Source of the DNA: Mesaphorura yosii
Lineage: Eukaryota; Arthropoda; Collembola; Poduromorpha; Tullbergiidae
DNA length: 21,232 nucleotides
NCBI GenBank assembly: GCA_009869945.1
Contig: WIXG01000795.1
Location: 1 to 21,232 of the forward strand
Direction of reading: 5' to 3'
The position numbers and the translations under genes were made by a program. Under the pieces are notes generated by a model. It was not told the origin of the DNA. It saw nothing but the letters and a program-made list of their open reading frames with translations, and did no database searches. Positions 1 to 8,650 of this stretch are shown here, piece by piece. Every line of letters starts with the position of its first letter. Position 1 is the first letter of the stretch.

Positions 1-187
1 AAAAACTTCCAAAGTTCCCCTACAAAAATTACTCGAGTTCCAAAACTCACTCACTCCCTCATTCGCCCCTCTGCGCTGCCACGCGCAGGAGCATCACGGA
101 TTAACCAATTCGAAAAAAAACCCAAACGATTCCACAATTCTCATTAATTCTCATTAACATTAATTAACACCAGAGACGACGTACTCG

Positions 188-375
188 ATTCTGCCACGGC
201 ACGGTAGAGTTGATAATTCCTCTGTCATTTGTGCTTACTATCAATGCGACTCTCCTTTTGCGAAATACAAACTGCTCGTTCGTGATTATTTGTGCTCGCT
301 TATCTTATCAACTGCTAGTCTTCCTGTGTCCGTCGATTGTGCAACTGCTTGAATTCCTTTGCATGACAAACTGCC
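188..375 (+). promoter_or_regulatory. Upstream module of kelch gene 1, with paired GATA-type site
   Basis: This segment ends 87 bp before the kelch-1 ATG. It recurs, inverted with its gene, upstream of kelch 2 (14071-14262), and its proximal part recurs upstream of the NLR-like gene (11417-11500). The most constant stretch runs from CTTATCTTATCA (299-310, two adjacent GATA-factor cores on the opposite strand) through a GTCGATT block to CATGACAAACTGCC (362-375). Conservation in three places, always upstream of a gene and in the same relative orientation, is seen directly. A promoter role and GATA-factor binding are inferred. Bases 1-187 show nothing I can name. Confidence 0.5.
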
Positions 376-461
376 AATAATAAAATAAAAGTCCAACTTG
401 AGGCTAGTATTTTTTTTAGAAATAGAAAATAGACATTTCCGAACAAGCTTCTCGTGTTAGA

Positions 462-1421
462 ATGGATCTTTTAGTTAAATTATGTCTCATATCAGCATTT
501 GCACAGTTTGTGTACAGTGATCCATTGAAATGGGTTGTGACAGAGTCAAGGCTTCCAGTCCCACTTTATGGACATTCAGCTGTGTACGATGGCGAAGATT
601 CAATTTACCTGATTGGTGGCTGGAATGGGGCCTACAACGGTGAAGTTTACAAGTACTCAATCAGAACAGCCGAAGTTGAATCTGTTGGCACTTTCCCTGG
701 CAAACTATTTGGGTCGACTGCATTCCATAGCAATGATACTTATTATCTTGGTGGTAATAATGTTAAGAACATTACGAAATTCTCAACACTCACTCCAGAG
801 TGGGAGCATGTGAATGATTTACCTATTGGAATGAATGCAATGGCATCTGCATGGGATTCAGCCAATCAAGTGCTGTATACATTTGGTGGATACAATTTCA
901 GCGGTGAAATAGATCAAATTTACAAGTATAATCCAGGTACGAATGAAGTTGTCAAAGTTGGAGTACTTCCAGAAGCAAGATATTCAGCTGCAGCTGTATG
1001 GAACAACAGCGTGGACATGGCTTACATATTCGGTGGTTCGGCTCGAGGCACTGGTTCGAGATACGATATTTTGGAATTCAATGCGACCACGGGCAATGTG
1101 ACCAAATTGAGTGCAAGGCTACCACGAGATACTTCCTATGGATGTGCGATAATGGCGAATGATCAAAATGCATATATAATTCATCTAGATGGATTGATTA
1201 AATTCAATTCAGAGAGCGGAGAAGCAGTCGAGGTCGAAATTGACACCGGATCATGGCCTAGAAATTTTCAAAATCCTGGTTGTGTATATCTTCCTCATTT
1301 GGACCGGATTTATGTTTACGGTGGGTACGGGTATTTTCCCGGGGGTTCCCAGAACTCGCCCATGAACGAGATCTCGTACGTTCAACTTCATAGTCCACCA
1401 CCTGACCCGAATGGCGGCTGA
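462..1421 (+). CDS. Secreted kelch beta-propeller protein, copy 1, lacking its chitin-binding tail
   Basis: 319 residues in a single exon. The start is the first ATG after a stop-rich leader and matches the start of copy 2. A signal peptide (about residues 1-19, hydrophobic core LCLISAFAQF) is followed by kelch blades with repeated beta-strand plus GG motifs: YLIGG, YYLGG, YTFGG, YIFGG, YVYGG. About five or six blades suggest a propeller. The protein is colinear with the 401-residue minus-strand gene at 12546-13751 but ends abruptly after SPPPDPNGG. The Thr/Pro linker found in copy 2 is missing, and the CBM14 coding sequence lies downstream in another frame. The propeller frame is intact despite several codon-sized indels against copy 2, so it may still make a shortened secreted protein. 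Function is unknown beyond a likely extracellular ligand-binding propeller. Confidence 0.8.
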   Translation: MDLLVKLCLISAFAQFVYSDPLKWVVTESRLPVPLYGHSAVYDGEDSIYLIGGWNGAYNGEVYKYSIRTAEVESVGTFPGKLFGSTAFHSNDTYYLGGNNVKNITKFSTLTPEWEHVNDLPIGMNAMASAWDSANQVLYTFGGYNFSGEIDQIYKYNPGTNEVVKVGVLPEARYSAAAVWNNSVDMAYIFGGSARGTGSRYDILEFNATTGNVTKLSARLPRDTSYGCAIMANDQNAYIIHLDGLIKFNSESGEAVEVEIDTGSWPRNFQNPGCVYLPHLDRIYVYGGYGYFPGGSQNSPMNEISYVQLHSPPPDPNGG

Positions 1422-1441
1422 TAAGCCATCGAGTGTGCTCA

Positions 1442-1576
1442 TTTTGTTGCTACAGTTTTTATTTCTGTCATACTGGCCGGCCAACGAAATATGAGTGCCT
1501 GGATGGAGAACAATTCAACCCAACCACATTGCAATGTGAGGATGCCAACATTGTAAAGTGTGGATTACATGTTTAA
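1442..1576 (+). pseudogene. Out-of-frame CBM14 remnant of kelch copy 1
   Basis: Read in a different frame from the upstream ORF, this stretch encodes the C-terminal half of the chitin-binding domain of copy 2, including FCHTGRPTKYEC and FNPTTLQCEDANIVKCG, then TAA at 1574-1576. The Thr/Pro linker and the first part of the domain are gone, replaced by about 35 bp unlike copy 2 (about 1401-1439). No obvious intron would restore the frame. A canonical AATAAA lies at 1591-1596 in sequence shared with the 3' flank of copy 2, so this remnant would be the 3' UTR of the truncated gene. Confidence 0.75.
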
Positions 1577-1590
1577 GTATCATTGTCTGT

Positions 1591-1596
1591 AATAAA
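1591..1596 (+). terminator. Poly(A) signal of kelch copy 1
   Basis: AATAAA lies 15 bp after the old stop of the CBM14 remnant. The same signal in the same context serves copy 2 on the minus strand (12509-12514). Confidence 0.6.
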
Positions 1597-1644
1597 AATA
1601 CAAGAAGTTACATGCGAATTCATGGATTCTTTCATACATTCCAC

Positions 1645-1897
1645 GCAAGAATTATCCTAAGATTATCCGCTAAATCCTCACATGGGGGAGGATGATGGTC
1701 ATGTGAAAGTGAACCAGGGTCGGGTTTGGGAGCACCACCCGACCCCGCTCTTGGAACCCAGGATCGAGCAAGAGCTTCTCGTGATTCAACTAGACGGCCT
1801 CGCTCTTGTGCAGGAACGAAGCGAGCGGCACGTGGTCCCTGGAGCCTACCAACTCGTATATGTGACCAGCTAGGCACCACCATGGCCCGATTCTTGG
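1645..1897. other. Unassigned spacer between kelch 1 and the gawky fragment
   Basis: After the shared kelch 3' flank ends near 1645, short overlapping open frames occur on both strands. The longest plus-strand one (about 60 residues, 1682-1873) has no motif I recognise. I see no splice structure, repeat or RNA gene here. Confidence 0.3.
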
Positions 1898-2292
1898 TCA
1901 GGCATCCTCAGGTATTGCCAAACTGTTCTGACCAGAGCAGGGAGGGGAGAAACAAGAGTTTTCTTGGCCATGAGTTTGGTTTTGGTTGTGCTTGCTCGTT
2001 GCGGGTTTGTTGAGCACGGAAACAAGGTGATTGGGCTTCAAAATGGGAGCAATGTCCCCTGGCAACATTAAAGCAGCCACTGTTGAAGGGGGTCTCTCTT
2101 CAGGCCAGGCGGTGCTGGAGGACCAGAGCGGGGAGTCTCGGGGCTGGCCCCAGGGGTTGGCAGAGGCAGTCGGTTGTGATGTGGGCTGCTGCTGCTGAGT
2201 GGAGGAGGCGGAGGTCGTCTGCTGGAAGGCTGCGGGAGAAAACAAATTAACGTAATTAAAAAAGTGCCAGGGATATTATAGCCTTGGAACAA

Positions 2293-2445
2293 GGCCCTCG
2301 ACAGGAATTGTGACTTAGAGTAGGGCCCGAGATAATTTGACGTGACTAAAGTACGGTCCGGGAACTTCTGTCTTTCTAATGAGAAGGGGGAACTTTAACA
2401 TTCTTATCTTGGACCCGAGAATTTTGACTTGATTAGAGCAGGGCC
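2293..2445. repeat. Three degenerate short repeats inside the gawky-fragment intron
   Basis: Units at about 2293-2327, 2323-2359 and 2411-2445 share the pattern GGnCC-CGA-(n)-AATTnTGACnT-(n)-TAnAGnA-GGnCC, each 35-37 bp with GGCC-type ends. Units one and two overlap at the GGGCC; unit three is separated by about 50 bp. They lie in the inferred intron 2230-2470. Confidence 0.45.
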
Positions 2446-2741
2446 AGCAATTCCAAATTCCAAAACTCACCCGCTGCAGCCGCCCGGTCCCCAACCAAAC
2501 ACATCAAACTGTGAACGTGTTCCTCCCCTGTGGTCTCTGCCAAGATTGTAGTATTCCCCAGCACACAGTTATTAAGAGCAGCCTGCGCTTTCGGAGCCTC
2601 CCCCCAAATGAGCGTACTTAACAAGCGCTAGTCGTCCAGCTTGTAGTCGTCTTTGGGGTGCTGAGAGGGGGCGGTGGAGGGTGGGGGGAGGGATAGGGAG
2701 AGGGGGGAGCGGACGACCTGTGGAAGAAGATAGCGGGGTTA

Positions 2742-2885
2742 GCGTCGTGAACGAGTAGAGCGGCAGAGGATCGACCGGAAGGCGATCCGCTTTTAGCAAC
2801 CAGCCACGCCGCTAACGCAAAGATGATTCGATCGGCGAAGGACCGCGCCCAGGTGGTCCTCTGCCACTCGATTTGTTCACGACGC
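2742..2885. mobile_element. Foldback/MITE-like element, copy B, in the gawky-fragment intron
   Basis: The termini are inverted copies: GCGTCGTGAACGAGTAGAG at 2742-2760 and CTCGATTTGTTCACGACGC at 2867-2885. The inner part includes a CCACGCCGCTA block that also occurs in the larger copies at 5598 and 16580. It occupies the same intron position as the 71-bp copy at 21065-21135 but is twice as long, so the two gawky copies differ by element content. No coding capacity is seen; transposition would need an enzyme supplied elsewhere. Confidence 0.6.
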
Positions 2886-3055
2886 CACCAGAGATATAAT
2901 CTTACCGATCCCGGGGTAAGGGTAGGATCGTCCTCCACCGACTTCATAACAGCCGTCCACTTCCATGGCTTCCCCGGCTCAAATTCCGGTACCAAATCCG
3001 TCGGCCACGAGTCTAGCTTCTCCTCTCCCGATGATGGTTCCGCCGCCCACGGCTC

Positions 3056-3860
3056 TCTCGATTTCATCCACCCCGTCATGTATGGAGGGGCCCTCGTATC
3101 CAATCTTCCGCCCCTCCAAGAGCTGTACTGACGAGTTGCGCCCAGTGCTTGGCCCCCCCTTTCGTGGACGGGACTACCTGTCCACACTCCGCACTCCGTC
3201 ATCATTCATCCACCCCGTCATGTATGGAAGGGGCCACCCAATCGTCCGCTTGAGCAGCCCCCTACAAGAGCTCTCCTGACGAGTTGCGCCCAGTGCTTCG
3301 CCCCCCGTGCACGGGGATACTCGTCCGAGACGCACCCCGTCATGTATGGAAGGGGTCCTCGTATCCAATCGTCCTCCCCTCCAAGACCTGTTCTGACAAG
3401 TTGCGCCCAGTGCTTGACCCCCTTTTGTGGACGGGGCTACCCGTCCACACTCCGTCATCATTCATGCACCCGGTCATGTATGGAAGGGGCCACCCAATCG
3501 TCCGCTTGAGCAGCCCCCTACAAGAGCTCTCCTGACGAGTTGCGCCCAGTGTCCCCCTTTCGCGTATGGGGCTACCCGTCCGAGACGCACTGTGGCACTC
3601 ATTCCAGGCATCTCTCGATTTCATCCACTCCGTCATGTATGGAAGGGGCCCAATCGTCCGACTGAGCAGTCCCCTCCAAGAGCTGTCCTGATGCGCCCAG
3701 TGCTTGCCCCCCCCCTTTCGTGCACGGGGCTACGAGCCCGAGATGCCTGTGTACGAGTATCGAGAACTCAACCAGCCTCTCCTCAGCATTACCGGAGGAG
3801 GTTCATCGGCGCCGCACTCTGAGCTCAGAATCCCCCGCCCTATCCGCCCTCAGGCACTCA
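3056..3860. repeat. GC-rich tandem array, about five units of 120-160 bp
   Basis: The block GTCATGTATGGAAGGGG recurs with its G at 3075 (one base shorter), 3217, 3339, 3473 and 3632, giving spacings of 142, 122, 134 and 159 bp. Each unit continues with a CCAATCGTCC block, a CCAAGAGCT(G/C)T block, GAGTTGCGCCCAGTG, a C-run, and a GGGGCTAC-CGTCC block. Two unit types alternate, one with TCGTATCCAATC and one with CCACCCAATCGTCCGC. The array starts exactly where the gawky fragment is cut. One unit with its right flank (about 3600-3850) is present inverted at 14283-14530. Open frames across it are by-products of GC content. Confidence 0.85.
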
Positions 3861-4634
3861 CTTTCGCGATTTCTGCGCTCTTGCAGTAATGTTACCGTAA
3901 CATTGTTGCATTGTTGCGTGCTCGATTGCTGTTGTTGCGAGATTTACGCAACCGTGTACGTTCACTTCTCATCATCGCATTCTCATCGCAATCTCCGTCA
4001 CAAACTCTCTCGTTCAGTTCATCGCCAGCCGTTGCCATCCCAACAACCATCATTTCATTTCTGCAAGTGTCAGTCTATCGTGTCCACTGTGCCCTTTCCC
4101 AAAACCTGTGCACTCCAGCAGCGGAAGTTGTGCGTGCGTGAAAAAAGCGCCCTCCAGCAGCGGACAGCCGGCCACCACCTCTCATGGACAGGGCCAAAGA
4201 ACAGAGTCCGCGAATGCAAGAGTGAAGGAACGAAGAGTGAGTCTCATACATAATTACGATATTAATCGCTCGCACGCGCGTGCGAAGCTCGGCCACTGCT
4301 GACCATGAGAATCTTGTGAATCTTCTGCTGCGCTTCACGACCTCCACCGTCGTCGCCGTGGAGATTTCACTTTTCCTCTCTCTTTTGTGGTGTAATGCTA
4401 CACGCACGCACGGAGAAACGAAAGTGTACGGCTCTCACGGTCATTGTGCGGAGTGCTCTGAGTCGTATTTTGAGTAATGCGTAGGATTCTCATGTAAACC
4501 CGATCACAGATCACGCGCTCTGAGTAAACGGATTCCCATGGCCACCACTGCCTTGTCCGACGTCTCCCACTGAATCCGACGCAGGGCGACTCTCACGACC
4601 GGCCGACTCTCATGTCCCAAATTATTCTTTGCAG
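3861..4634 (+). promoter_or_regulatory. Upstream region and probable 5' UTR of the chitinase gene
   Basis: No coding sequence is recognised. The stretch is rich in CA, TC and CAT runs, with a small palindrome AATGTTAC-C-GTAACATT at 3888-3904. TTCTTTGCAG ends at 4634, eight bases before the chitinase ATG, and looks like a 3' splice site. This implies a separate 5' UTR exon. A possible donor is GTGAGT at 4237-4242, which would give an intron of about 400 bp. The transcription start cannot be placed. Confidence 0.4.
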
Positions 4635-4641
4635 GGAAGTC

Positions 4642-7600
4642 ATGGGCTCCATCCAGCCGTGGATGATTGTTGTGGTCTCCATGGTGACTGTGGTCCAAAG
4701 CTCTCCAGCGCACGTCGTCTGCTACTACACGAATTGGTCGGCTTATAGGCAGGGCCCAGCTAAATTCCTCCCAGACAACATCAACCCTTACTTGTGTACA
4801 CATCTCATCTACGCATTTGGGGGGTTGACTTCTGATTATAATTTAAAGCCTTTTGACAAGTACCAGGATTTAGACAAGGGAGGGTTTCAGAAGTTTAATG
4901 GGCTGAAGAGTTACAATAAGGATTTAAAGACACTGCTAGCTATAGGAGGGTGGAATGAGGGCTCTGCGAGGTTCAGCAAATTAGTATCGGAGGAATCGAG
5001 TAGAAAAGAGTTTATAAAGAATGCCATCAGATTCCTCCGCTCCAATAATTTCAATGGGTTAGATTTGGACTGGGAGTACCCCGGCTCACGTGAAGGGTCA
5101 GATGAGCAAGACAAAGAGAACTACTTGAAGTTAATTAGAGAACTAAGGCAGGCTTTCGATAAAGAATCCCATGGAGACAATCGACTGCTATTAACAATCG
5201 CCGTCCCCGCTGGGCTTGAATGGATTCAGCGTGGCTACAACATTCGTGAGATCAACAAGCACGTAGACTTCTTTAATATGTTAACTTACGATTTCCACTC
5301 CTCAACGGAGCCCTCTGCTAACCACCACGCTGCCCTTGCATCCGACTCTAGTGCCTATGGTTACGAAACACAATTAAATGTAAAGTATGCTGTGGAGTAC
5401 TATTTAAAGGAGGGGGCTAGTAAGTCTAAATTAGTGATAGGGATACCCACCTATGGGAGGAGCTACAGTTTGTATAATGGAGATAGCAAAGAGTATGGGG
5501 CGGCGAGTAGGGGGCCTGGGAAGAAGGGGAAGTACACGAAAGAGGAGGGGTATCTTGCTTATTACGAGGTAGGTTTTTATGGGGAGGGGGACTCTGGCGC
5601 TCGACTCCGTCCCTCCGCGGTAGCGGCGGGTTACACTAACCCCGGCTTGTTTTCGGGGTCGGGGGTTAGTTTTCTCCGCCGTAGGCGGTTTCCAGTGTTT
5701 TACCGCCACGGGCGCTCTTTTCTAGCGGCGGGCCACGCCGCTACCGCGGAGCGAGGGATTCGAGCGGCCGAGCCCCCGGCCCCTTTGGGGCCGTGGCTCC
5801 ACCGTTCGACTCATTCACGACGGCCCCCCCCCCCCCATCTATCCTCACAGGTCTGCGACTCGCTAAAACAAAATTCAACCTGGACCCTCCACGACTCCCT
5901 TAACCCCGCCCGAGGGCCCTTTGCAACAACACCTGAAGATGGCGGCCAGTGGGTGGGATTCGACGACCCCCGCATCGTATCCCTAAAAGCAAACTACGCC
6001 AGAGAAGAAGGATTGGCAGGCATCATGTTCTGGTCGATAGACAACGATGACTTCAGGGGAACCTGCCATGGTAGACCGTACCCCTTAATTGAGGCGGGTA
6101 AAGAAGGTTTACTAAGGGGGAAGAGGGCGGAGGGGTTGTCAACCCCTAAACCACCTCGTACAACGAGCAGAGCTACAACAAAGAGGCCCAGCAAAAAAAA
6201 GAAGAAAAACCGTACCACCGTGACAACAGCAAAACCCCTCACATCAACGACTCCCCCGCCCCCCACAACTCCCGAATCCGTACAGGAATTCGAGTGCAAA
6301 GACGAGGGATTCTACCCCCACCCTACTGACTGCAAAAAATACTTTTGGTGCCTGGACGCTCCCGGCCTAGGACTCGTAGCCCACCATTTTACGTGCCCCG
6401 CAGGGCTCTACTTTAACAAGCTAGCTGATAGTTGCGACTATGCGAGGAACGTCAAGTGTGGGAGGGTTACTACAACGACGACGGCTGCCACGACAACAAC
6501 TACTACGAGCACTACAGAGGCCCCACCTGAAGATGAGGAAGAAGAAGAGGATGATGAAGAAGAGGAATACTACGATGAGGAGGATGAAGAAGTAAAGCCC
6601 CCTGTATCAGGGATCTCTGGTGGAGGGGACAGGAAACAACTGGCTGATCTACTACAGCTGATCAAGAGCGTCGGTGGGGTTGAGGAGCTGGAGAAGTATT
6701 TGCAGAAGGAGGAGCCGCCCTCCAGCAGCAGTAAAGACAAGGTCTACACCCCGATTAACCGGTTCTCGGCTGCTACTACAACCGCCGCCAGTACTACAAC
6801 AAATCGACTTAAATACGGGAGTATCCAGCGTACCACTACGAAGAAACCCCCATCAAGCAGCGGCAGTAGCACTGAGCGCTCTGTAGTCACCCGCTACACG
6901 CAAGATGAGGTGATCGTCTCAGACCCGTACTCTATCGTTAAAGAGGAGTCGACTACAGCGGCTGGGGAGAAGAAGAGGTACAGCAGTTTGGAGAGGAGGA
7001 GGCCTTCAACTACGACGAGGACGACAACACCTGCACCTGAAGAAGATGAGGACGATTTGGTAGAGTACTATGAGGATGAACCGGAGCAGGAGGTAACCAC
7101 CGCCCGCCCACGCATCCGCTACACCACAACCACCACAAAGAAGCCAACAACACAGCCTCCGCAGAGGACGACTGGGAGGACTACACGCAGGAACTTATTA
7201 TTGAATAGGAGGAGGACGACAAAGAGACCGGATGATGACGTGGATGAGGTGGGGGTGGAGGAGAGGTAACTTTTTACTATAGTCCCCTCATTTGCAGCCC
7301 CTCAAAACTCTCTTATTCCCTGTAGCGTGCAGCTGAGTAAGATCGCTGAGGGAGCGAAGAGGAGGAGGACGACGACCACAACACCTGCGACCACGCCCAG
7401 GCTAAAGTACGACATTGTCCGCACCACCAAAACAGATGATTTGGATTTCAGCTCCACGACACTCAACCCGCTCTTTCAACGAGGGAATAGGAGGAGGAAA
7501 ACCACTGCAGCTCCCACGACAACAACAAAGAGACCCGCCTCCACAAAGAAACCGATCGCGTACGCTAATGACTACTACTACTACTATTACGATGATGACG

Positions 7601-7935
7601 ACGAAGATCAGAGCAGGGCCGCGAGTCAGTCGCTCCCTGTGAAGAATAGCCTGCCGGGGCAGCAACTGCAGAGGAGGACCCTCGAACTGGAGGAGGAGCC
7701 CCTCAAGGAGGCCAACCCACGAGCCGTGTCACTCCCTCTCTCTACCAAGCTCAAACTCCACAAAAACAACTATCTAGAGTGTTTGGATGTTGGACTGTTC
7801 CCGCACCCTACCAGCTGCAGTTTCTATGTCAACTGCACTGCGAAAGGCACGAGAGGATTAGTTACTCATTGCCCCCCTGGCTTAGTATTCGACTCGATAG
7901 GGAGGATGTGCGACTGGGGTGATGATTGTGGATGA
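4642..7935 (+). CDS. Secreted GH18 chitinase with two CBM14 domains, group VI (Cht6)-like
   Basis: Three coding exons, 4642-5568, 5851-7265 and 7326-7935, give 983 residues. The introns (5569-5850 and 7266-7325) are GT-AG and keep frame. The start is the ATG just after an acceptor-like TTGCAG, giving a signal peptide (about residues 1-21). GH18 spans about 24-395: HVVCYYTNW, FNGLDLDWEYP (proton donor Glu145), MLTYDFH, GIPTYGRSY, MFWSIDNDDFRG. Next come a Lys/Thr-rich linker, CBM14-1 (about 455-512, six Cys, FYPHPTDCKKYFWC), and about 420 residues of Thr-rich and acidic/Tyr-rich linker. This linker contains a helix-like KQLADLLQLIKSVGG. CBM14-2 (about 930-983) ends the protein. GH18 plus one CBM14 plus a second at the extreme C-terminus is the arrangement known for insect group VI chitinases. 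It should cut chitin in cuticle or matrix outside the cell. The first Asp of DxxDxDxE is Asn138. Confidence 0.93.
5598..5823. mobile_element. Foldback/MITE-like element, copy C, filling chitinase intron 1
   Basis: The intron 5569-5850 is almost all element, leaving 27-29 bp at each end. Nested inverted repeats include a perfect 16-bp pair, CTCCGCGGTAGCGGCG at 5613-5628 and its complement at 5736-5751. The outer right end GACTCATTCACGACG resembles the ends of copies A and B. The core GGGGGTTAGTTTTCTCCGCC (5661-5680) recurs in copy D and at 8461-8483. Read through, the intron has no stop in the chitinase frame and is 282 bp, a multiple of three. Confidence 0.65.
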
Positions 7936-7983
7936 GACTCTCATGGCCAGTTTATACATGGAGAATACTCATACAATTGTACA

Positions 7984-7989
7984 AATAAA
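7984..7989 (+). terminator. Poly(A) signal of the chitinase gene
   Basis: AATAAA lies 48 bp after the chitinase stop, giving a short 3' UTR. It comes before the dispersed repeat that starts near 8030. Confidence 0.65.
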
Positions 7990-8029
7990 AGGAGAAGAAG
8001 TGTGTCTCTCAAAGTACTGCCCAGTACGG

Positions 8030-8460
8030 AATTTTGGAGTTTTTTTTTATTTTAGTTGGTTTAGCTAGCTGGACTCTGTGAGAGTTTCGCACAGGTTGCT
8101 AGGGTTCCGGAGCAAGAGAAGGAGTGATCGTGGTCTGCTGTCATCCTCAGTTTTACGCCCTCACGGAAGGTGTACGGAGTCTCCAATTATTAATGGACAC
8201 GGGAGAAAGCGCAGACGTTTTTATTTCTAAGTTTTGGACTTTTTTTATAATTTGAAAATTGTTAAGTTTATGACTGTGTGACTCATTTAAGGCCGGCTTT
8301 GCTCACTATCTTATCTGCTAGCATTCTCATCTGTAGTAGATCAGGGCACGACGGGTCGGAAAAGTCACCCCTAACTGACACTCTCATGACCCTGCACACG
8401 TTTAAACGATGAGCGCGAACCAGTGCCACACGTTCCAGCCTCCACGGAAGCCTGCTTCAC
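8030..8460. repeat. Dispersed non-coding repeat, copy R1
   Basis: The copy starts at GGAATTTTGGAGTTTTTTTTT and continues through GTTTCGCACAGG, CATCCTCAGTTT, GACGTTTTTATTTC, CATGACCCTGCACA and GTTTAAACGATGAGCG to TCCACGGAAGC-TTCACAG. The same blocks occur in the same order and orientation at about 14650-15105 (R3), and the last part at about 12100-12275 (R2). No ORF is conserved between copies. Identity as a TE fragment is likely but unproven. After 8460 a short GGCGGAGAAAACTAACCCC block (8464-8482) is shared with the intronic foldback elements. The rest, to the NLR stop at 8944, shows only the palindrome at 8651-8697 and a plus-strand AATAAA near 8819. Confidence 0.6.
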
Positions 8461-8650
8461 AGCGGCGGAGAAAACTAACCCCCGTAACCCATCAAGCAAG
8501 CGATGAAGCCACACACCGGGGCGGGCTTGTATCATAGCGCGCCGAGGGTCATTCTTTAAGATCCACCCTTGACGATCCCAATTAGAAGCCTCTCTAATTC
8601 CTGCATCTCCTGACCTGTGGGAGTTTGGTGGGGTCAAGACATATCCTGAG

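Larger units (their letters stand above)
1898..3055 (-). pseudogene. Truncated, internally deleted inverted copy of the 3' end of gawky/GW182
   Basis: On the minus strand three exon-like pieces match GW182 C-terminal sequence. Piece one (2906-3055) carries WPTDLVPEFEPGKPWK and ends at the same donor as gawky exon 5 (TCG|GTAAGA). Piece two (2471-2717) starts with VVRSPLSLSLPPP, like exon 6, then reaches an in-frame TAG at 2628-2630. In the same frame it jumps to the end of the RRM (KAQAALNNCVLGNTTILAE), so most of the RRM is missing. Piece three (from 2229 down) is Gln/Ser-rich with NPWGQP, LW and LPGD, resembling the extreme GW182 C-terminus, but then runs on instead of stopping. Splice sites (intron 2718-2905, intron 2230-2470) are preserved. 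Truncation at 3055/3056 abuts the repeat array. A conserved Gly is Trp here (KPWKW versus KPWKG). Best read as a recent, non-functional partial duplication. Confidence 0.8.

Noticed and set aside
1682..2013. Overlapping plus-strand frames of 63 and 95 codons
   Set aside because: No domain, no repeat of the frames elsewhere, and overlap with the minus-strand gawky fragment; not supported as genes.
2618..3205. 195-codon minus-strand open frame
   Set aside because: It runs through a real gawky exon piece, the foldback element in the intron and the repeat array in one frame. The splice sites conserved with the gawky gene at 21044/21160 show it is not one exon.
3056..3860. CRISPR-like array
   Set aside because: Units are 120-160 bp, diverged and of two types, with no short constant repeats separating unique spacers, in a eukaryotic context.
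3911..4477. Several overlapping short frames upstream of the chitinase
   Set aside because: Low-complexity Ser/Arg-rich translations in all frames, typical of CT/CA-rich promoter and 5' UTR sequence.
4612..4641. Upstream ATG adding ten residues to the chitinase
   Set aside because: It lies before an acceptor-like TTCTTTGCAG (ending 4634) and would put non-hydrophobic residues ahead of the signal peptide. The ATG at 4642 gives a normal secretory start.
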